Source: an uncultured Oscillospiraceae bacterium (GTDB taxonomy: Bacteria; Bacillota_A; Clostridia; Oscillospirales; Oscillospiraceae). From it: a DNA stretch of 64,000 bases. A model generated the notes under the pieces. It was given only the letters and a program-made list of their open reading frames with translations, made no database searches and was not told where the DNA came from. Within the stretch, counting starts at the first letter, position 1. Each line of letters opens with the position of its first letter. Where the stretch lies: assembly GCA_910579155.1 (NCBI GenBank), contig CAJTTS010000004.1, forward strand, positions 40,830 through 104,829, written 5' to 3'. Positions 16,804 to 26,034 of the stretch are shown here, in pieces. The position numbers and the translations under genes were made by a program.

Positions 16804-19800
16804 CTATCGAAGAGAAATACAGTCTAGGTTAATACCAGCGTAGTTCCCGGTATTGTAAGAAATTCTAATGGTATTGCGGCCCTTTACCAAAGTGACAGGA
16901 ATAGATACTGTGTTCCATGTGTCCCAATTTGTTGTTTTGGGCAATATAACACTGGTTGTACTGCTGCCGTTCACAGCCAAGGTGCGTTGCCCCGCCTCTG
17001 CCCCTGCTGAGTAGCGAACGTCCAGCGTAGTGGTAGCGGCCTGATCAGAGTACACTATGAACTCAACGCTATCGCCAACTTCTGCAAATCCATCAACGAA
17101 GGCATCCCCTAAGTATCCAGCATGGTTCGTATTAGTAGACACATTTGTCAGATTTGCGTGTTCAGCCTCGTAGGGGGCCTGATGAATCCCTTGAAGCAAG
17201 ATTTCACGGTTGTTAGCAGAAGCAGAAGTCTTAATGTAGGTCAGTTTTTCATTGGCGCTGTAATAATAGGCTTCATCAGTCTGTGCCAGCGCAAAAACGG
17301 AATTGACTTCTGTCAGCGCATTACCGTTTACCGTAACCTCAGAGGGCCGGGTACCAAACACCTGGACGGTAACAGGAACTGTGCTGGAGGGGAGAGCTAC
17401 AGACACCGTGCCGGTGTTAAAAGATTCTGCGTAGCTTACCGTCATGGTAGAGCTGTTGCTATGATACAAGGTATAGCTGCCATTTCCGGATGGATAAATA
17501 CGGAATGTCAAACTGGTGTAGTTGTCAATATCGTTCCCAATCGTTCCTCCAAGCTCGTAATTGGCGTTCAAATTCATTGGAATAATGCTTCCGTTTTTTA
17601 CAAAAACGGGGATACTATCCACGTCACAGTAGTATTCTTTTGAGCCACCGCCTGCCGTCATTGCATTGTGGAACAGATCAATCCATTCGCCCTCGGGAAG
17701 ATAAACCATTTTGACTGTCTGCCCCTCGTTCAACACAGGCGCAACCAACAACTCACGGCCAAACATATACTGCTCATCCAGGGAATAGACATTGCTGTCT
17801 TCAGGGAAATCAATAAACATCGCCCGCATCAAAGGTGTGCCATCATCGGAACACTGCATTGCCTCGCTGTATATATAGGGCAAAATGTTCATCCGGGTAT
17901 TGACATAGTAGCTGAAATGAGGCACAACAGTATCATCCCCTGTACGGGTCTGTACATTCCAAGGGCTTCGTTCCTCACTGGGAGAAGGATTCGATTTTTC
18001 GCTGTGGAACTGCATGATTGGTGCGAACGCAGACATCATGGTACTGCGTTTATAAAGTTCTGCGGAAGGGAACTCTCCAGTAAACCCAGCCAGATCCCAT
18101 CCCCAGAAAGGAATTCCCGAAACACCGGCACTGAGCCCTGCACTGATTGCATCTTTGAAGCCGCTGAAGCTGGAAGACTGATCCCCTGCCCAAAATGCGC
18201 CCGTTTGCTGTACGCCCGCCGTTCCGGCGCGGCTAAACGTCATCCCCGTTCCTGTCTTAAGGGCAGAAAAATCATTATATCCTTTAATATAGGCGTTGGG
18301 GTAAGCATTGCGCATCTCCTGACCATTGCTGCCATTAGAAAAAGACACGTTGCGGCCCCAAATCATCTCTCCGCCATCAGTTTTGAAGCCATCAATACCA
18401 ACATCATCAAACAAATACGCCCGCTTGGACATCCACCAATCCACAGCTTCCTGATTGGTAAAGTCAAGCAGTAAGCTGTCTCCAAACCAAGAGCCGGTAG
18501 GCGTGCGGTACTGGCCCCCCTGACCATCACCCACCGAGTAACCTTGCTCAATCATATACGCTTCGTCAATGTCTTTCTGTTCCCAGCTGTAATCGGTATG
18601 TTTCAGAACCGGAACCTGCCATAGAAGCAGTTTCATTCCATCATTATGGATACTGTTGGTCATTGCTTTCGGGTTTGGCCACTTCTCACTGAATGTGAAG
18701 TCGTTGTAGCTGAGAGCCTCACTGCCGGATTTGGGGGTATACGTGCTGTCGTTAAAGATGTAGAACGTATTTTCATCGCTCCATTGCTCCAAAACGATGA
18801 CAGTGGCCGGAATGTCATTTACTTTGGACTGATTAACTGCATTGAGTACTTCAGACTGCCTGTCCCATTCGTTGGCCGACATCCAAAGGCCAAACGCCCA
18901 TTTGGGAAATGTTTGCGGTTTCCCCATGAGTTCCGCATACTCGCCAATCACGTCTGTTGGTTTTCCACTAATGAGGTAGTAGTCCAGCATAGAAGCACTG
19001 CTCCCATTTGTATCCGCAGTAAAACTATACTGCAGCGGGGTATTGGCCGCCATATCAAACTTGGAGTAATATGTCGAGGCGAGGTAGATACCGTATCCCC
19101 TGCTGGAATAGAAAAACGGGACGGAAAGATATGTCCGGGATCCCTGATTCTGATACTGATTGTAAACATATGTGTCTACAACTTTTCCCCGCTGGTCGAG
19201 CCCATTATATTTCTCGCCAAAACCATAGAACTGCTCTGTAGCAGGAGAAGCATAGCCCTCTTTTACGCCAGAGATCATGTTCGCCCCATCTGTTAACCAA
19301 GACAGCTCATTCCCAGTGCTGCCGTTTTGGGTCAGCACTTTCCCATTAGCAATGTCGTAAACTTCAACCCCATAGGGCGATTTGGTAATGGTTACTCGTA
19401 AAGCGCTGGTGGTAATCACGATTTTCCCGTTGGAATCGGAGACAGTGTAGTCGCTTATGCCGGAATCAAAGGATGTATTCCCCTTGGGCGAAAGCTGAAA
19501 ATGCAGGGTTCCGGCCGTAGGGAAGCTGATACCCAGCTTGGGGCTAAATGTGCCTGTGTTTGGTGTGATATTCAAAACGACAGTTCCGCCAGACTGCGAT
19601 AAGAGGGATGCAGATTGGGCTTTTTCCCAGTCAGTCACATGGAAATTGAACGGGCCAATACTCTGGATTCCCTGGCCATTTTTATCGGCGTGAACGGTAT
19701 ACTCAATGACATCGCCTTTTGAAAATGGGCCAATAGCAATTTCCCAATAGCTGTTATTTCCGTCATTATATTTCCACTCAGCGCCAACATCTTGTTGGGC

Positions 19801-20040
19801 AACACCATTCTTTGTGTATGTCACCCATACGCTTTGCCCCATTTCAACAGGCCAAGTAGTGCTCTTGATATACACTACCTCCCCAGCCTTCGGGTCGCGG
19901 GGATAGCGCTCAGTAGCTTGCTGCTCATAGAGATCGTCTATCCCAAACGGATTGTGCCAAACACCCTCGAGAGCAAAGGCCGGAACCACCAAGGAAAAAC
20001 AAAGTATCATTGCCAGAATTCTGCAAAATGTCATTTTCAT
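16804..20040 (-). CDS. Secreted GH31 3-alpha-isomaltosyltransferase / cycloalternan-forming enzyme-like, with CBM35
   Basis: A 1078-residue protein; ATG 20040 follows GAGGAGG at seven bases. Signal peptide (1-23), an Ig-like N-terminal domain, then the GH31 barrel with nucleophile Asp555 (FKTDGGE) and acid/base Asp620 (WAGDQSS), and a C-terminal CBM35 (YEAEHANL onward). Size and motifs agree with isomaltosyltransferase CtsY and the cycloalternan-forming enzymes of Listeria and Trueperella (about 1090 residues). These couple isomaltosyl units by alpha-1,3 bonds and close the ring. The neighbouring CtsZ-like gene supplies the expected substrate-making partner. Specificity is inferred; hydrolysis of alpha-1,3 bonds is the alternative. 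Confidence 0.78.
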   Translation of the reverse strand: MKMTFCRILAMILCFSLVVPAFALEGVWHNPFGIDDLYEQQATERYPRDPKAGEVVYIKSTTWPVEMGQSVWVTYTKNGVAQQDVGAEWKYNDGNNSYWEIAIGPFSKGDVIEYTVHADKNGQGIQSIGPFNFHVTDWEKAQSASLLSQSGGTVVLNITPNTGTFSPKLGISFPTAGTLHFQLSPKGNTSFDSGISDYTVSDSNGKIVITTSALRVTITKSPYGVEVYDIANGKVLTQNGSTGNELSWLTDGANMISGVKEGYASPATEQFYGFGEKYNGLDQRGKVVDTYVYNQYQNQGSRTYLSVPFFYSSRGYGIYLASTYYSKFDMAANTPLQYSFTADTNGSSASMLDYYLISGKPTDVIGEYAELMGKPQTFPKWAFGLWMSANEWDRQSEVLNAVNQSKVNDIPATVIVLEQWSDENTFYIFNDSTYTPKSGSEALSYNDFTFSEKWPNPKAMTNSIHNDGMKLLLWQVPVLKHTDYSWEQKDIDEAYMIEQGYSVGDGQGGQYRTPTGSWFGDSLLLDFTNQEAVDWWMSKRAYLFDDVGIDGFKTDGGEMIWGRNVSFSNGSNGQEMRNAYPNAYIKGYNDFSALKTGTGMTFSRAGTAGVQQTGAFWAGDQSSSFSGFKDAISAGLSAGVSGIPFWGWDLAGFTGEFPSAELYKRSTMMSAFAPIMQFHSEKSNPSPSEERSPWNVQTRTGDDTVVPHFSYYVNTRMNILPYIYSEAMQCSDDGTPLMRAMFIDFPEDSNVYSLDEQYMFGRELLVAPVLNEGQTVKMVYLPEGEWIDLFHNAMTAGGGSKEYYCDVDSIPVFVKNGSIIPMNLNANYELGGTIGNDIDNYTSLTFRIYPSGNGSYTLYHSNSSTMTVSYAESFNTGTVSVALPSSTVPVTVQVFGTRPSEVTVNGNALTEVNSVFALAQTDEAYYYSANEKLTYIKTSASANNREILLQGIHQAPYEAEHANLTNVSTNTNHAGYLGDAFVDGFAEVGDSVEFIVYSDQAATTTLDVRYSAGAEAGQRTLAVNGSSTTSVILPKTTNWDTWNTVSIPVTLVKGRNTIRISYNTGNYAGINLDCISLR

Positions 20041-20092
20041 AGATGAGCCTCCTCACATATCATAGCTGAATATCTTTAGTAATGCGATGAAT

Positions 20093-20110
20093 GATAAGCG
20101 TGATAAGCGT
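20093..20110 (-). promoter_or_regulatory. Tandem 9-bp repeat upstream of GH31 gene
   Basis: GATAAGCGT is repeated exactly at 20093-20101 and 20102-20110, in the 74-base gap between the beta-phosphoglucomutase and the second GH31 gene. A regulator site or internal promoter element is possible; a TATGAT -10-like box lies closer to the gene. Confidence 0.35.
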
Positions 20111-20114
20111 TCTA

Positions 20115-20762
20115 TCACCTTCCTTGAATACAGATTGGAACTAACTCAGCGATTGTCTCAATGGAAAAGTCGACATCAAGAATTTGAGCAGCGCCACCTA
20201 TCCCCGCAGCCGGGAACCCGCCCGCTTTCGCTGCTTGTATGCCCGCTGCGGCATCCTCTACCACCAGGGCCCGACTGGGCCGGACACCCAATAGGGAGGC
20301 GGCCAAAAGGAACACCTCCGGGTCTGGTTTGGAGCGCTTGATTTGAGTACCATCGGCCACTGCGTCAAAAAGCTCGTCCAGTCCCAGCCGATGCAGGATC
20401 AGTGCGGTGTTCCGACTGGATGAACCGATGGCCAGTCTCAGGCCCATCCCCCGCAGGACATCCAAAGTGCGGGAGACCTCCGGGGCTAAGTCCGTTGGCG
20501 TCATCTTACACAGAAATGATTGGTAAATCCGATTCTTTTCCCCTGCCAATTGCTCTTTTTCCTCCTGTGAATAGTTTTTCTCGCTTTGCTCCAGGATAAT
20601 TTCCAGGCTCTCCATCCGGCTGACGCCCCGCAGCCGGGCATTGATGTGCTCATCAAAAGGAATACCCAACTGGCCTGCCACCGCCTTCCACGCCTGATAA
20701 TGAAATTGGTCGGTGTGGCATATCACGCCGTCCAGATCGAAAATCACCGCCTCTATCAACAT
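20115..20762 (-). CDS. pgmB: Beta-phosphoglucomutase (HAD superfamily)
   Basis: The 215-residue protein starts at ATG 20762, which overlaps the upstream GH31 stop by seven bases (ATGTTGA), so translation is coupled. HAD motifs are all present: nucleophile Asp9 and acid Asp11 in FDLDGV, the motif II serine in IGSSSRN, the motif III lysine in KRSKPDPEVF, and VVEDAAAG. The helical cap and the small size fit beta-phosphoglucomutase, which converts beta-glucose 1-phosphate to glucose 6-phosphate. The GH65 phosphorylase of the same cluster would produce that substrate, which strongly supports the call. Confidence 0.88.
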   Translation of the reverse strand: MLIEAVIFDLDGVICHTDQFHYQAWKAVAGQLGIPFDEHINARLRGVSRMESLEIILEQSEKNYSQEEKEQLAGEKNRIYQSFLCKMTPTDLAPEVSRTLDVLRGMGLRLAIGSSSRNTALILHRLGLDELFDAVADGTQIKRSKPDPEVFLLAASLLGVRPSRALVVEDAAAGIQAAKAGGFPAAGIGGAAQILDVDFSIETIAELVPICIQGR

Positions 20763-22756
20763 AATTCCTCCGTTAGAATCCGCCATGTCACCGCGCAGAC
20801 TGTTTTACCCACTACGCTCGCCTGTCCTGCATTCCACACAATGGTAAAATTGTTCCCCAGACTATCATGGAAAGGCTGTTTTCCGTAGGAACCTGCCAGT
20901 AAGAAATGAAGATTCTGATACCGCCCTGCCTCGCGCCGGGGAATGGAACCGAGTGCCAGCTCCGGGCCCAATACCAACGGAAGCCCAAAGCCGCGGCGCA
21001 GGAATACCGGTAGCCGGAGGCCGCCCCCCGCCGCAACCTGCCGCCCACCCCCATACCAAAGGCCATCAAACAGCCCCACCCATTGTCCCTGGGGCAGATA
21101 GACCAACCTGTGCTCCGCCTGCTCCTCCAGCAAGGGGGCTACTAAAAGACTGTCCCCAAGCAAAAACTCATCGTCTGCCGCAATAGCCAGCGGTTCGTCC
21201 GGCCAGTCGTAGACCAGCGGGCGCATCATGGGACGGCTGTGCGCGGCGCAGTCCCGGGCGGTCATCCACAGGTAAGGCTGCAAATTGACCCGGAGCCGGT
21301 GCCAGAAGCGCATCTCATCCAGAAATTCCGGGGCCTGATATGCCTCAGCCATATTCCACGGGCTGCGCTCGTTGTTCCCTTCCGCCCCGGGCATCAGCTC
21401 CCGGAACTGGCCGCCGTCCGGCTCGGAGTGCCACTGCATCACCGGGCAGAAGCAGGCCAGCTGGGTGGCGCGGCGGTATAGATCCAGGGTGGGCAAGGGC
21501 CCGGCGAAACCACCGATGTCGAAGCCCCAGAACGGGATGCCGGTGAGGGCGGCGGACAGCCCTGCCGTCAGGGCGCTTCTCAGCTCCCGGTTCTGGGACT
21601 GCTGATCCCCCGCCCAATGGATGGGCGTGGTGTGCTGTCCGGCCCAGCCCGCCCGGCTGAACAGCACCCGCCCGTCTCCGAGAAATTTGGTGTACGCCTG
21701 TGTGTAGTCCTGCGGGTAACGGTTTTTCCCTTGCCGCTCTGTGGAACCGTCATGGAAGCATACGTCATCGCCGCAGATGAACTCGCCGCCGTCTGTTTTG
21801 AAGCCGTCCACCCCCATGTCCAGCAGGTAGCGGCGCTTGGCAAACCAGCTCTCCACCGTGTCGGGATTCGTGAAATCGGGCACCATGGAACCGGAAAACC
21901 AGTGCCCCTCCGGGATGGTATAGGGGGCGCCATTGCTGCTTCGAACGCACAGGCCCCGGGCCTGGGCATCCGCCCGGTCCAGGTCGTTCTGGCGGTTAGG
22001 CGCTTCCTCCGGCCCCTGTTTTTTGTAGACCGGAACCTGCCACAGCACCAGGCGTAGCCCCGCGCCGTGGAGGGTGCAGATCATCCTCTCCGGGTCGGGC
22101 CAGGGGGAGCCGGTAAAGTCAAAGTCCCCCCGCTCCAGCGCCCGGCCGTCGGGGACGGGGGTGTATTTGGCCCCGTTCCAGATATAAAAGGTGGCCTCAT
22201 CACTCCATGCCTCCAACACCAGCACAGACGCCGGAAATCCGTATTCCGCCAACTTTCGGATCTGTCCCTCTGCTTCCGCCTGGGTGCTCCAACGGTTGGC
22301 GGAGATCCATGGGCCGAAAGCCCACTCCGGGGGCAGCTTTGCCGGGCCGAACAGCCCCATGTAGTCCCGGATGATCTCGTTGGGAGGACCTGCAAAAAGG
22401 ATCACATCGCAGCTTTCGGGCAGTTCTACCACAATTTCGGACTCCCCAAAGCGGAACGTGGTGACCTCGTTAGTTTCCGCATACAGGCCGAAGCCGGTGT
22501 CTGTCCAGAAAAAGGGGGCTGGGCAGTAGGTCTTGTCCCCCTGGAAGCAAAACTTCTCCTCCACCCGGTTGACCACCGTGCTCCCCTTCTGGTTGAGGGC
22601 GTCATACCGCTCCCCCATGCCATAGGCGCCCCGGTAGGGGAGCGTTACGGTCAAATGGCTGTGTCCCTCCCCGGGTTTCCAGGCCAGGAGCGCCGCACCG
22701 CCAGGGCAGGGCCACTCTAATTCCGGGAATCCGGCGGAAAATGTCACTCGTTTCAT
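20756..22756 (-). CDS. Intracellular GH31 alpha-glucosidase, cycloalternan-degrading type
   Basis: This 666-residue protein (start ATG 22756, weak AAGGGG site ten bases after the permease stop) lacks a signal peptide and CBMs. Its barrel is close to the secreted isomaltosyltransferase-like enzyme: the same FGPWISANRW entry, EAWSDEATFYI, nucleophile Asp322 (FKTDGGE) and acid/base Asp384 (WAGDQQS). Known cycloalternan-degrading enzymes are the hydrolytic sisters of cycloalternan-forming enzymes. Cutting the alpha-1,3 bonds of imported ring would give isomaltose. The location between importer and beta-phosphoglucomutase genes fits an intracellular catabolic role. It could also act on other alpha-1,3 or alpha-1,6 glucosides. 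Confidence 0.75.
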   Translation of the reverse strand: MKRVTFSAGFPELEWPCPGGAALLAWKPGEGHSHLTVTLPYRGAYGMGERYDALNQKGSTVVNRVEEKFCFQGDKTYCPAPFFWTDTGFGLYAETNEVTTFRFGESEIVVELPESCDVILFAGPPNEIIRDYMGLFGPAKLPPEWAFGPWISANRWSTQAEAEGQIRKLAEYGFPASVLVLEAWSDEATFYIWNGAKYTPVPDGRALERGDFDFTGSPWPDPERMICTLHGAGLRLVLWQVPVYKKQGPEEAPNRQNDLDRADAQARGLCVRSSNGAPYTIPEGHWFSGSMVPDFTNPDTVESWFAKRRYLLDMGVDGFKTDGGEFICGDDVCFHDGSTERQGKNRYPQDYTQAYTKFLGDGRVLFSRAGWAGQHTTPIHWAGDQQSQNRELRSALTAGLSAALTGIPFWGFDIGGFAGPLPTLDLYRRATQLACFCPVMQWHSEPDGGQFRELMPGAEGNNERSPWNMAEAYQAPEFLDEMRFWHRLRVNLQPYLWMTARDCAAHSRPMMRPLVYDWPDEPLAIAADDEFLLGDSLLVAPLLEEQAEHRLVYLPQGQWVGLFDGLWYGGGRQVAAGGGLRLPVFLRRGFGLPLVLGPELALGSIPRREAGRYQNLHFLLAGSYGKQPFHDSLGNNFTIVWNAGQASVVGKTVCAVTWRILTEELC

Positions 22757-22766
22757 AGGCCGCCCC

Positions 22767-23594
22767 TTATCCCTTGATCCCACCGGCCATCATGCCGTTT
22801 TTGAAGTTCCGCTGGGCCATGATATAAATGATGATAATGGGCACCATGGACACCAGGCTGCCCGCCATCAGCACATTGTACTGGGGATTATAGGTGCCCT
22901 GGAGGGTGGACAAGGCGATGGGCAGGGTCATTTTCTCCCGCTGGGTCAGCATCAGCAGGGGCCAAAGGTAGTCGTTCCAAGACTCCATAAAGGTGGTCAC
23001 CGCCAGCGTGGACAGGGTGGGCAGGCACATGGGCAGGGCAATTTTGCGAAACACCTGGAAAATGCCCGCCCCGTCGATCCGGGCGGCGTCCAGATAGTCC
23101 TCCGGGATGGCCCGCATCTGCTGCACCAGCATGAACACCGCAAAAGGCTTGAAAATAGAGGGTAAGATTACGCTGCCAAAGTTGTTGATGAGGCTCAGTT
23201 TGTTCATGATGACAAACAGGGGGATCATAGTCACCTGGGTGGGGATCATCATGGTGGCAAGATACAGCTTGAGCAGCAGGTCATTTCCACAAAAGCCGAC
23301 CTTGGCAAAGGCAAAGGCCGCCATGGCGGAGGAGAGCAGGGTGATAACCGTGTAGGATACGGAGATGAACAGGCTGTTGCCAACGGTACGCAGGAAATTG
23401 AACTTTGTGAATACCTCCACATAGGCGTCCCCTGACGGTTCTTGGGGAATCCATTGGATGGGGATGGACATGATGGCCCCCTGGCTTTTCAGGGAGGTGG
23501 AAATCATCCACAAAAACGGGAACATGGACACCACCGCAATAACAGTGGATACGACATAATAGCCCGTTGTGCCCAGCCGTTTTTTAAGCGTCAT
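22767..23594 (-). CDS. ABC sugar importer permease, MalG/CUT1 type
   Basis: A 275-residue membrane protein with about six transmembrane segments. The cytoplasmic EAA loop reads EDYLDAARIDGAGIFQVFRKIALP (about 185-208), where it contacts the ATPase. It overlaps the end of the partner permease gene by 11 bases and precedes the intracellular GH31. With the binding protein it forms a CUT1 oligosaccharide importer; the ATPase is not encoded nearby and is probably a shared MsmK-type protein. Confidence 0.88.
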   Translation of the reverse strand: MTLKKRLGTTGYYVVSTVIAVVSMFPFLWMISTSLKSQGAIMSIPIQWIPQEPSGDAYVEVFTKFNFLRTVGNSLFISVSYTVITLLSSAMAAFAFAKVGFCGNDLLLKLYLATMMIPTQVTMIPLFVIMNKLSLINNFGSVILPSIFKPFAVFMLVQQMRAIPEDYLDAARIDGAGIFQVFRKIALPMCLPTLSTLAVTTFMESWNDYLWPLLMLTQREKMTLPIALSTLQGTYNPQYNVLMAGSLVSMVPIIIIYIMAQRNFKNGMMAGGIKG

Positions 23595-24510
23595 AGTTGA
23601 CCCACCTCTTTTGCGCTTTCATTTGAATTGCCGTGCATGCCATGATGATGACAAACAAAATCCAGGAGAACGCCGCTGCGTAGCCCATACGGAAATAGCG
23701 GAAGCCGTAGCGATAGATCCGCTCCACCATCACTTGGGTGGCACTGTTGGGCCCGCCGTCCGTCATGATCATCACCTGCGGGAACAACTGGAAGGCGTTG
23801 ATGAGTGCCACGATCAGCACATAAAAGATCGCGGGGCTCATCAGCGGCACCGTGATACGCCAAAACTTTTTCCAAGTGCCTGCCCCGTCCAGGGAGGCGG
23901 CCTCGTAATAGCTTTTGTTGATTCCCACCATGCCGGACAGGAGGATCAAACCAAAAAAGCCTGCGTCCTTCCACACCGATACCAGCACGATGGCGGCCAT
24001 GGCCCACTTCTCATCCAGCAGCCAACCCGGCCCCTGGATGCCGAACAGGGCAAGCAGGTTGTTCATCGCGCCATACTGGGGGGATAGCACCGAGGTCCAA
24101 ATCAGGGACGCCGCCACCCAGGAGGTGAGGACGGGGAGATAGTAGACCACCCGGAAGGCGGACACGCCCCGTCGGGTGCTGCTGAGCAAGTATGCCTCCA
24201 GCAGAGATGCGGCCAGCATCAGCGGGATATACATGATGATATAGGCCCCGGTGTTGCCCAGAACCTTCCACAGCTCCGCACCCGACAAAATGTTTTTGTA
24301 GTTTTCAAGCCCGATAAAATGCTCCTGGAGGAAACCCGGAGCCAGCAGCTGATCCAGGCCGTTCCAGTCGGTGAAGCTGATGAGCGCCGACACCAGCAAG
24401 GGAAGCAGGGAAAAAACCAGCAGCCCCAGCAGGCTTGGCAGCAGAAAAGGCGCCGCGGTGAGCAGCCCGTCCTTTTTCGGACCGCCGCGCCGGTTTGCTT
24501 TTTGCGGCAT
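23584..24510 (-). CDS. ABC sugar importer permease, MalF/CUT1 type
   Basis: I choose ATG 24510 (AAGGAGGT upstream), giving 308 residues. Longer in-frame starts run into the terminator-like hairpin. There are six predicted membrane spans and an EAA loop (YYEAASLDGAGTWKKFWRIT). It forms a heterodimer with the next gene. The cluster context indicates an imported alpha-gluco-oligosaccharide, possibly cyclic. Confidence 0.88.
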   Translation of the reverse strand: MPQKANRRGGPKKDGLLTAAPFLLPSLLGLLVFSLLPLLVSALISFTDWNGLDQLLAPGFLQEHFIGLENYKNILSGAELWKVLGNTGAYIIMYIPLMLAASLLEAYLLSSTRRGVSAFRVVYYLPVLTSWVAASLIWTSVLSPQYGAMNNLLALFGIQGPGWLLDEKWAMAAIVLVSVWKDAGFFGLILLSGMVGINKSYYEAASLDGAGTWKKFWRITVPLMSPAIFYVLIVALINAFQLFPQVMIMTDGGPNSATQVMVERIYRYGFRYFRMGYAAAFSWILFVIIMACTAIQMKAQKRWVNYDA

Positions 24511-24542
24511 TGACGTAAGCACCTCCTTATGACATAAAAAAC

Positions 24543-24569
24543 GGGGGGAGGAGCCACGCTCCTCCCCCC
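24543..24569 (-). terminator. Intra-operon terminator between binding protein and permeases
   Basis: GGGGGGAGGAGC (24543-24554) pairs perfectly with 24558-24569 around a CAC loop; on the minus strand GTTTTTTAT follows. Ten bases separate it from the binding-protein stop. Partial read-through would yield more binding protein than permease. Confidence 0.8.
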
Positions 24570-24578
24570 TGCGCATTG

Positions 24579-25886
24579 TTATTTCAGGGAGATTTGTGCC
24601 TGGCACTCGCTCTGCGCTTGATCCAGGGCCTCTTGTACGGTGAGGGTGCCCGCAGCGGCAGCGGACAGTTTCTGGCCGATGATGTCGCTCATCAAGCTGT
24701 AGTCCTCAATCACGGGGGGCACCACCAGGTAATTCAAGGAATCGAACACGGCCTGCCGGTTGGCCGGCGGGGTGATATCCAGATAGGCGGACAGGGTGGA
24801 CTGATCCTTGATTGCAGGGAGATCCCAGCCCGCTTCAATACGGATGGCGGCAGCCTTGTCGCTGGAGGTCAGCCAGGTGATCCAAGTAGCAGCGGCCTCC
24901 TTCTTATCGCTGGCGTTGTTGATGACACAGGCATCGGAGAAGAAGTGGGTAGCCTTCTGCTCCTTGCCGGGCTCCACCGTGATATCCCAGTCGAACTTGC
25001 AGCCCTCGGCAAAGGTGTTGAAGGCCCAGATGCCAGTGGGCATCATGCCCAGGCGCCCGCTCATAAACAGATCCCAGTCACCGATGCCGCCCATCTGCAC
25101 TTCGTTGGGTTGGACGTTGCTTACCAAGATACGGTCGGCCATCATCTGAGCGGCGGCCACATTCTCCGGGGCGTTGATGGTAAACTCGGTTTTGTCCGCA
25201 TTGAGCAGGCTACCGCCGAACTGTGCCACGACCTTGTAGAACTCATTGTAAGTAAGGGGCTGGTAATAGCCGTAAATGTCGTCGCCCAGGGCCCGGATGG
25301 CCTCAGCGGCCTTCTGGAGGTCATCCTGAGTCCAGTCAGCAGTGGGGTAGTCGATCTTGGCCTGGTCAAACAGATCCTTATTGTAGAACAGCACTACGTT
25401 GGAGAACTTGCCGGGCAAGCCGTACTGCTTGCCATCCACGTTGAACGCGTTCAGGGATGTCTCATCCAAGCCGCTGAAATCCACGCCGGTGATTTCGGCC
25501 AAGGCACCCTTATTGGCATAGGCCGCGAAGTTTTCGATGTTCAACTCGTAGCAGTCGGGAGCGGTACCACCGGACACCCGTGTCTGGAGCTGAGTGAAGT
25601 AGTCGTTATAGGCAATAGTCTCGATCTCTACTGTGATGTTGGGGTACTCCTCGTGGAACGCCTCATACATCTTCTGGAGGGTTTCCTCATTGCCGCCGGA
25701 TGCGTTATAGTTGGAATAGGTGATGGTGACGGGCTGATCCGCGGGCGGGGTATCTTGCTGCTGGCTGGGCTTGGGGTCAGGATTGTCGGGGGACTTGGTG
25801 GGGTCGGACGCAGCTGGGCCACAGGCACTCATCAGGAGAACCAGGGCCAGGGCGGATGCGAGGATGGCAGACAGATGCTTTTTCAT
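24579..25886 (-). CDS. ABC sugar-binding lipoprotein (family 1)
   Basis: A 435-residue protein with a lipoprotein signal peptide (lipobox LMSAC, Cys22) and a Pro/Gln/Asp-rich linker to about residue 50. A type I sugar-binding fold follows with hinge-typical segments (ITYSNYNASGGNEETLQKMY; GLPGKFSNVVLFYNKDLFD). It is the first gene of the minus-strand operon and should capture the oligosaccharide made by the two secreted GH31 enzymes. Ligand identity is inferred from context only. Confidence 0.88.
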   Translation of the reverse strand: MKKHLSAILASALALVLLMSACGPAASDPTKSPDNPDPKPSQQQDTPPADQPVTITYSNYNASGGNEETLQKMYEAFHEEYPNITVEIETIAYNDYFTQLQTRVSGGTAPDCYELNIENFAAYANKGALAEITGVDFSGLDETSLNAFNVDGKQYGLPGKFSNVVLFYNKDLFDQAKIDYPTADWTQDDLQKAAEAIRALGDDIYGYYQPLTYNEFYKVVAQFGGSLLNADKTEFTINAPENVAAAQMMADRILVSNVQPNEVQMGGIGDWDLFMSGRLGMMPTGIWAFNTFAEGCKFDWDITVEPGKEQKATHFFSDACVINNASDKKEAAATWITWLTSSDKAAAIRIEAGWDLPAIKDQSTLSAYLDITPPANRQAVFDSLNYLVVPPVIEDYSLMSDIIGQKLSAAAAGTLTVQEALDQAQSECQAQISLK

Positions 25887-25932
25887 GCTTTTTCCTCCTT
25901 CAAATAATTTTGCGGTTGATTTTTCGGCCCGG

Positions 25933-25957
25933 TTCGCTTACACTATAAATTAGCGAA
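25933..25957 (-). promoter_or_regulatory. Promoter -10 region flanked by inverted half-sites, binding-protein operon
   Basis: A TATAGT -10 box (25942-25947, minus strand) is bracketed by TTCGCT (25933-25938) and AGCGAA (25952-25957). The TCGCTTA part also occurs in the LacI operator-like site at 27079, so this may be the site through which the LacI protein controls the operon. I see no clear -35 box. Confidence 0.45.
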
Positions 25958-26034
25958 ATGGCCTTTGTGGAAAGGGACTTTTGCTGTGGCTCGCACCAGC
26001 TTTGACGGGTAGGTGCGGGCCGCTTTTTATATAC

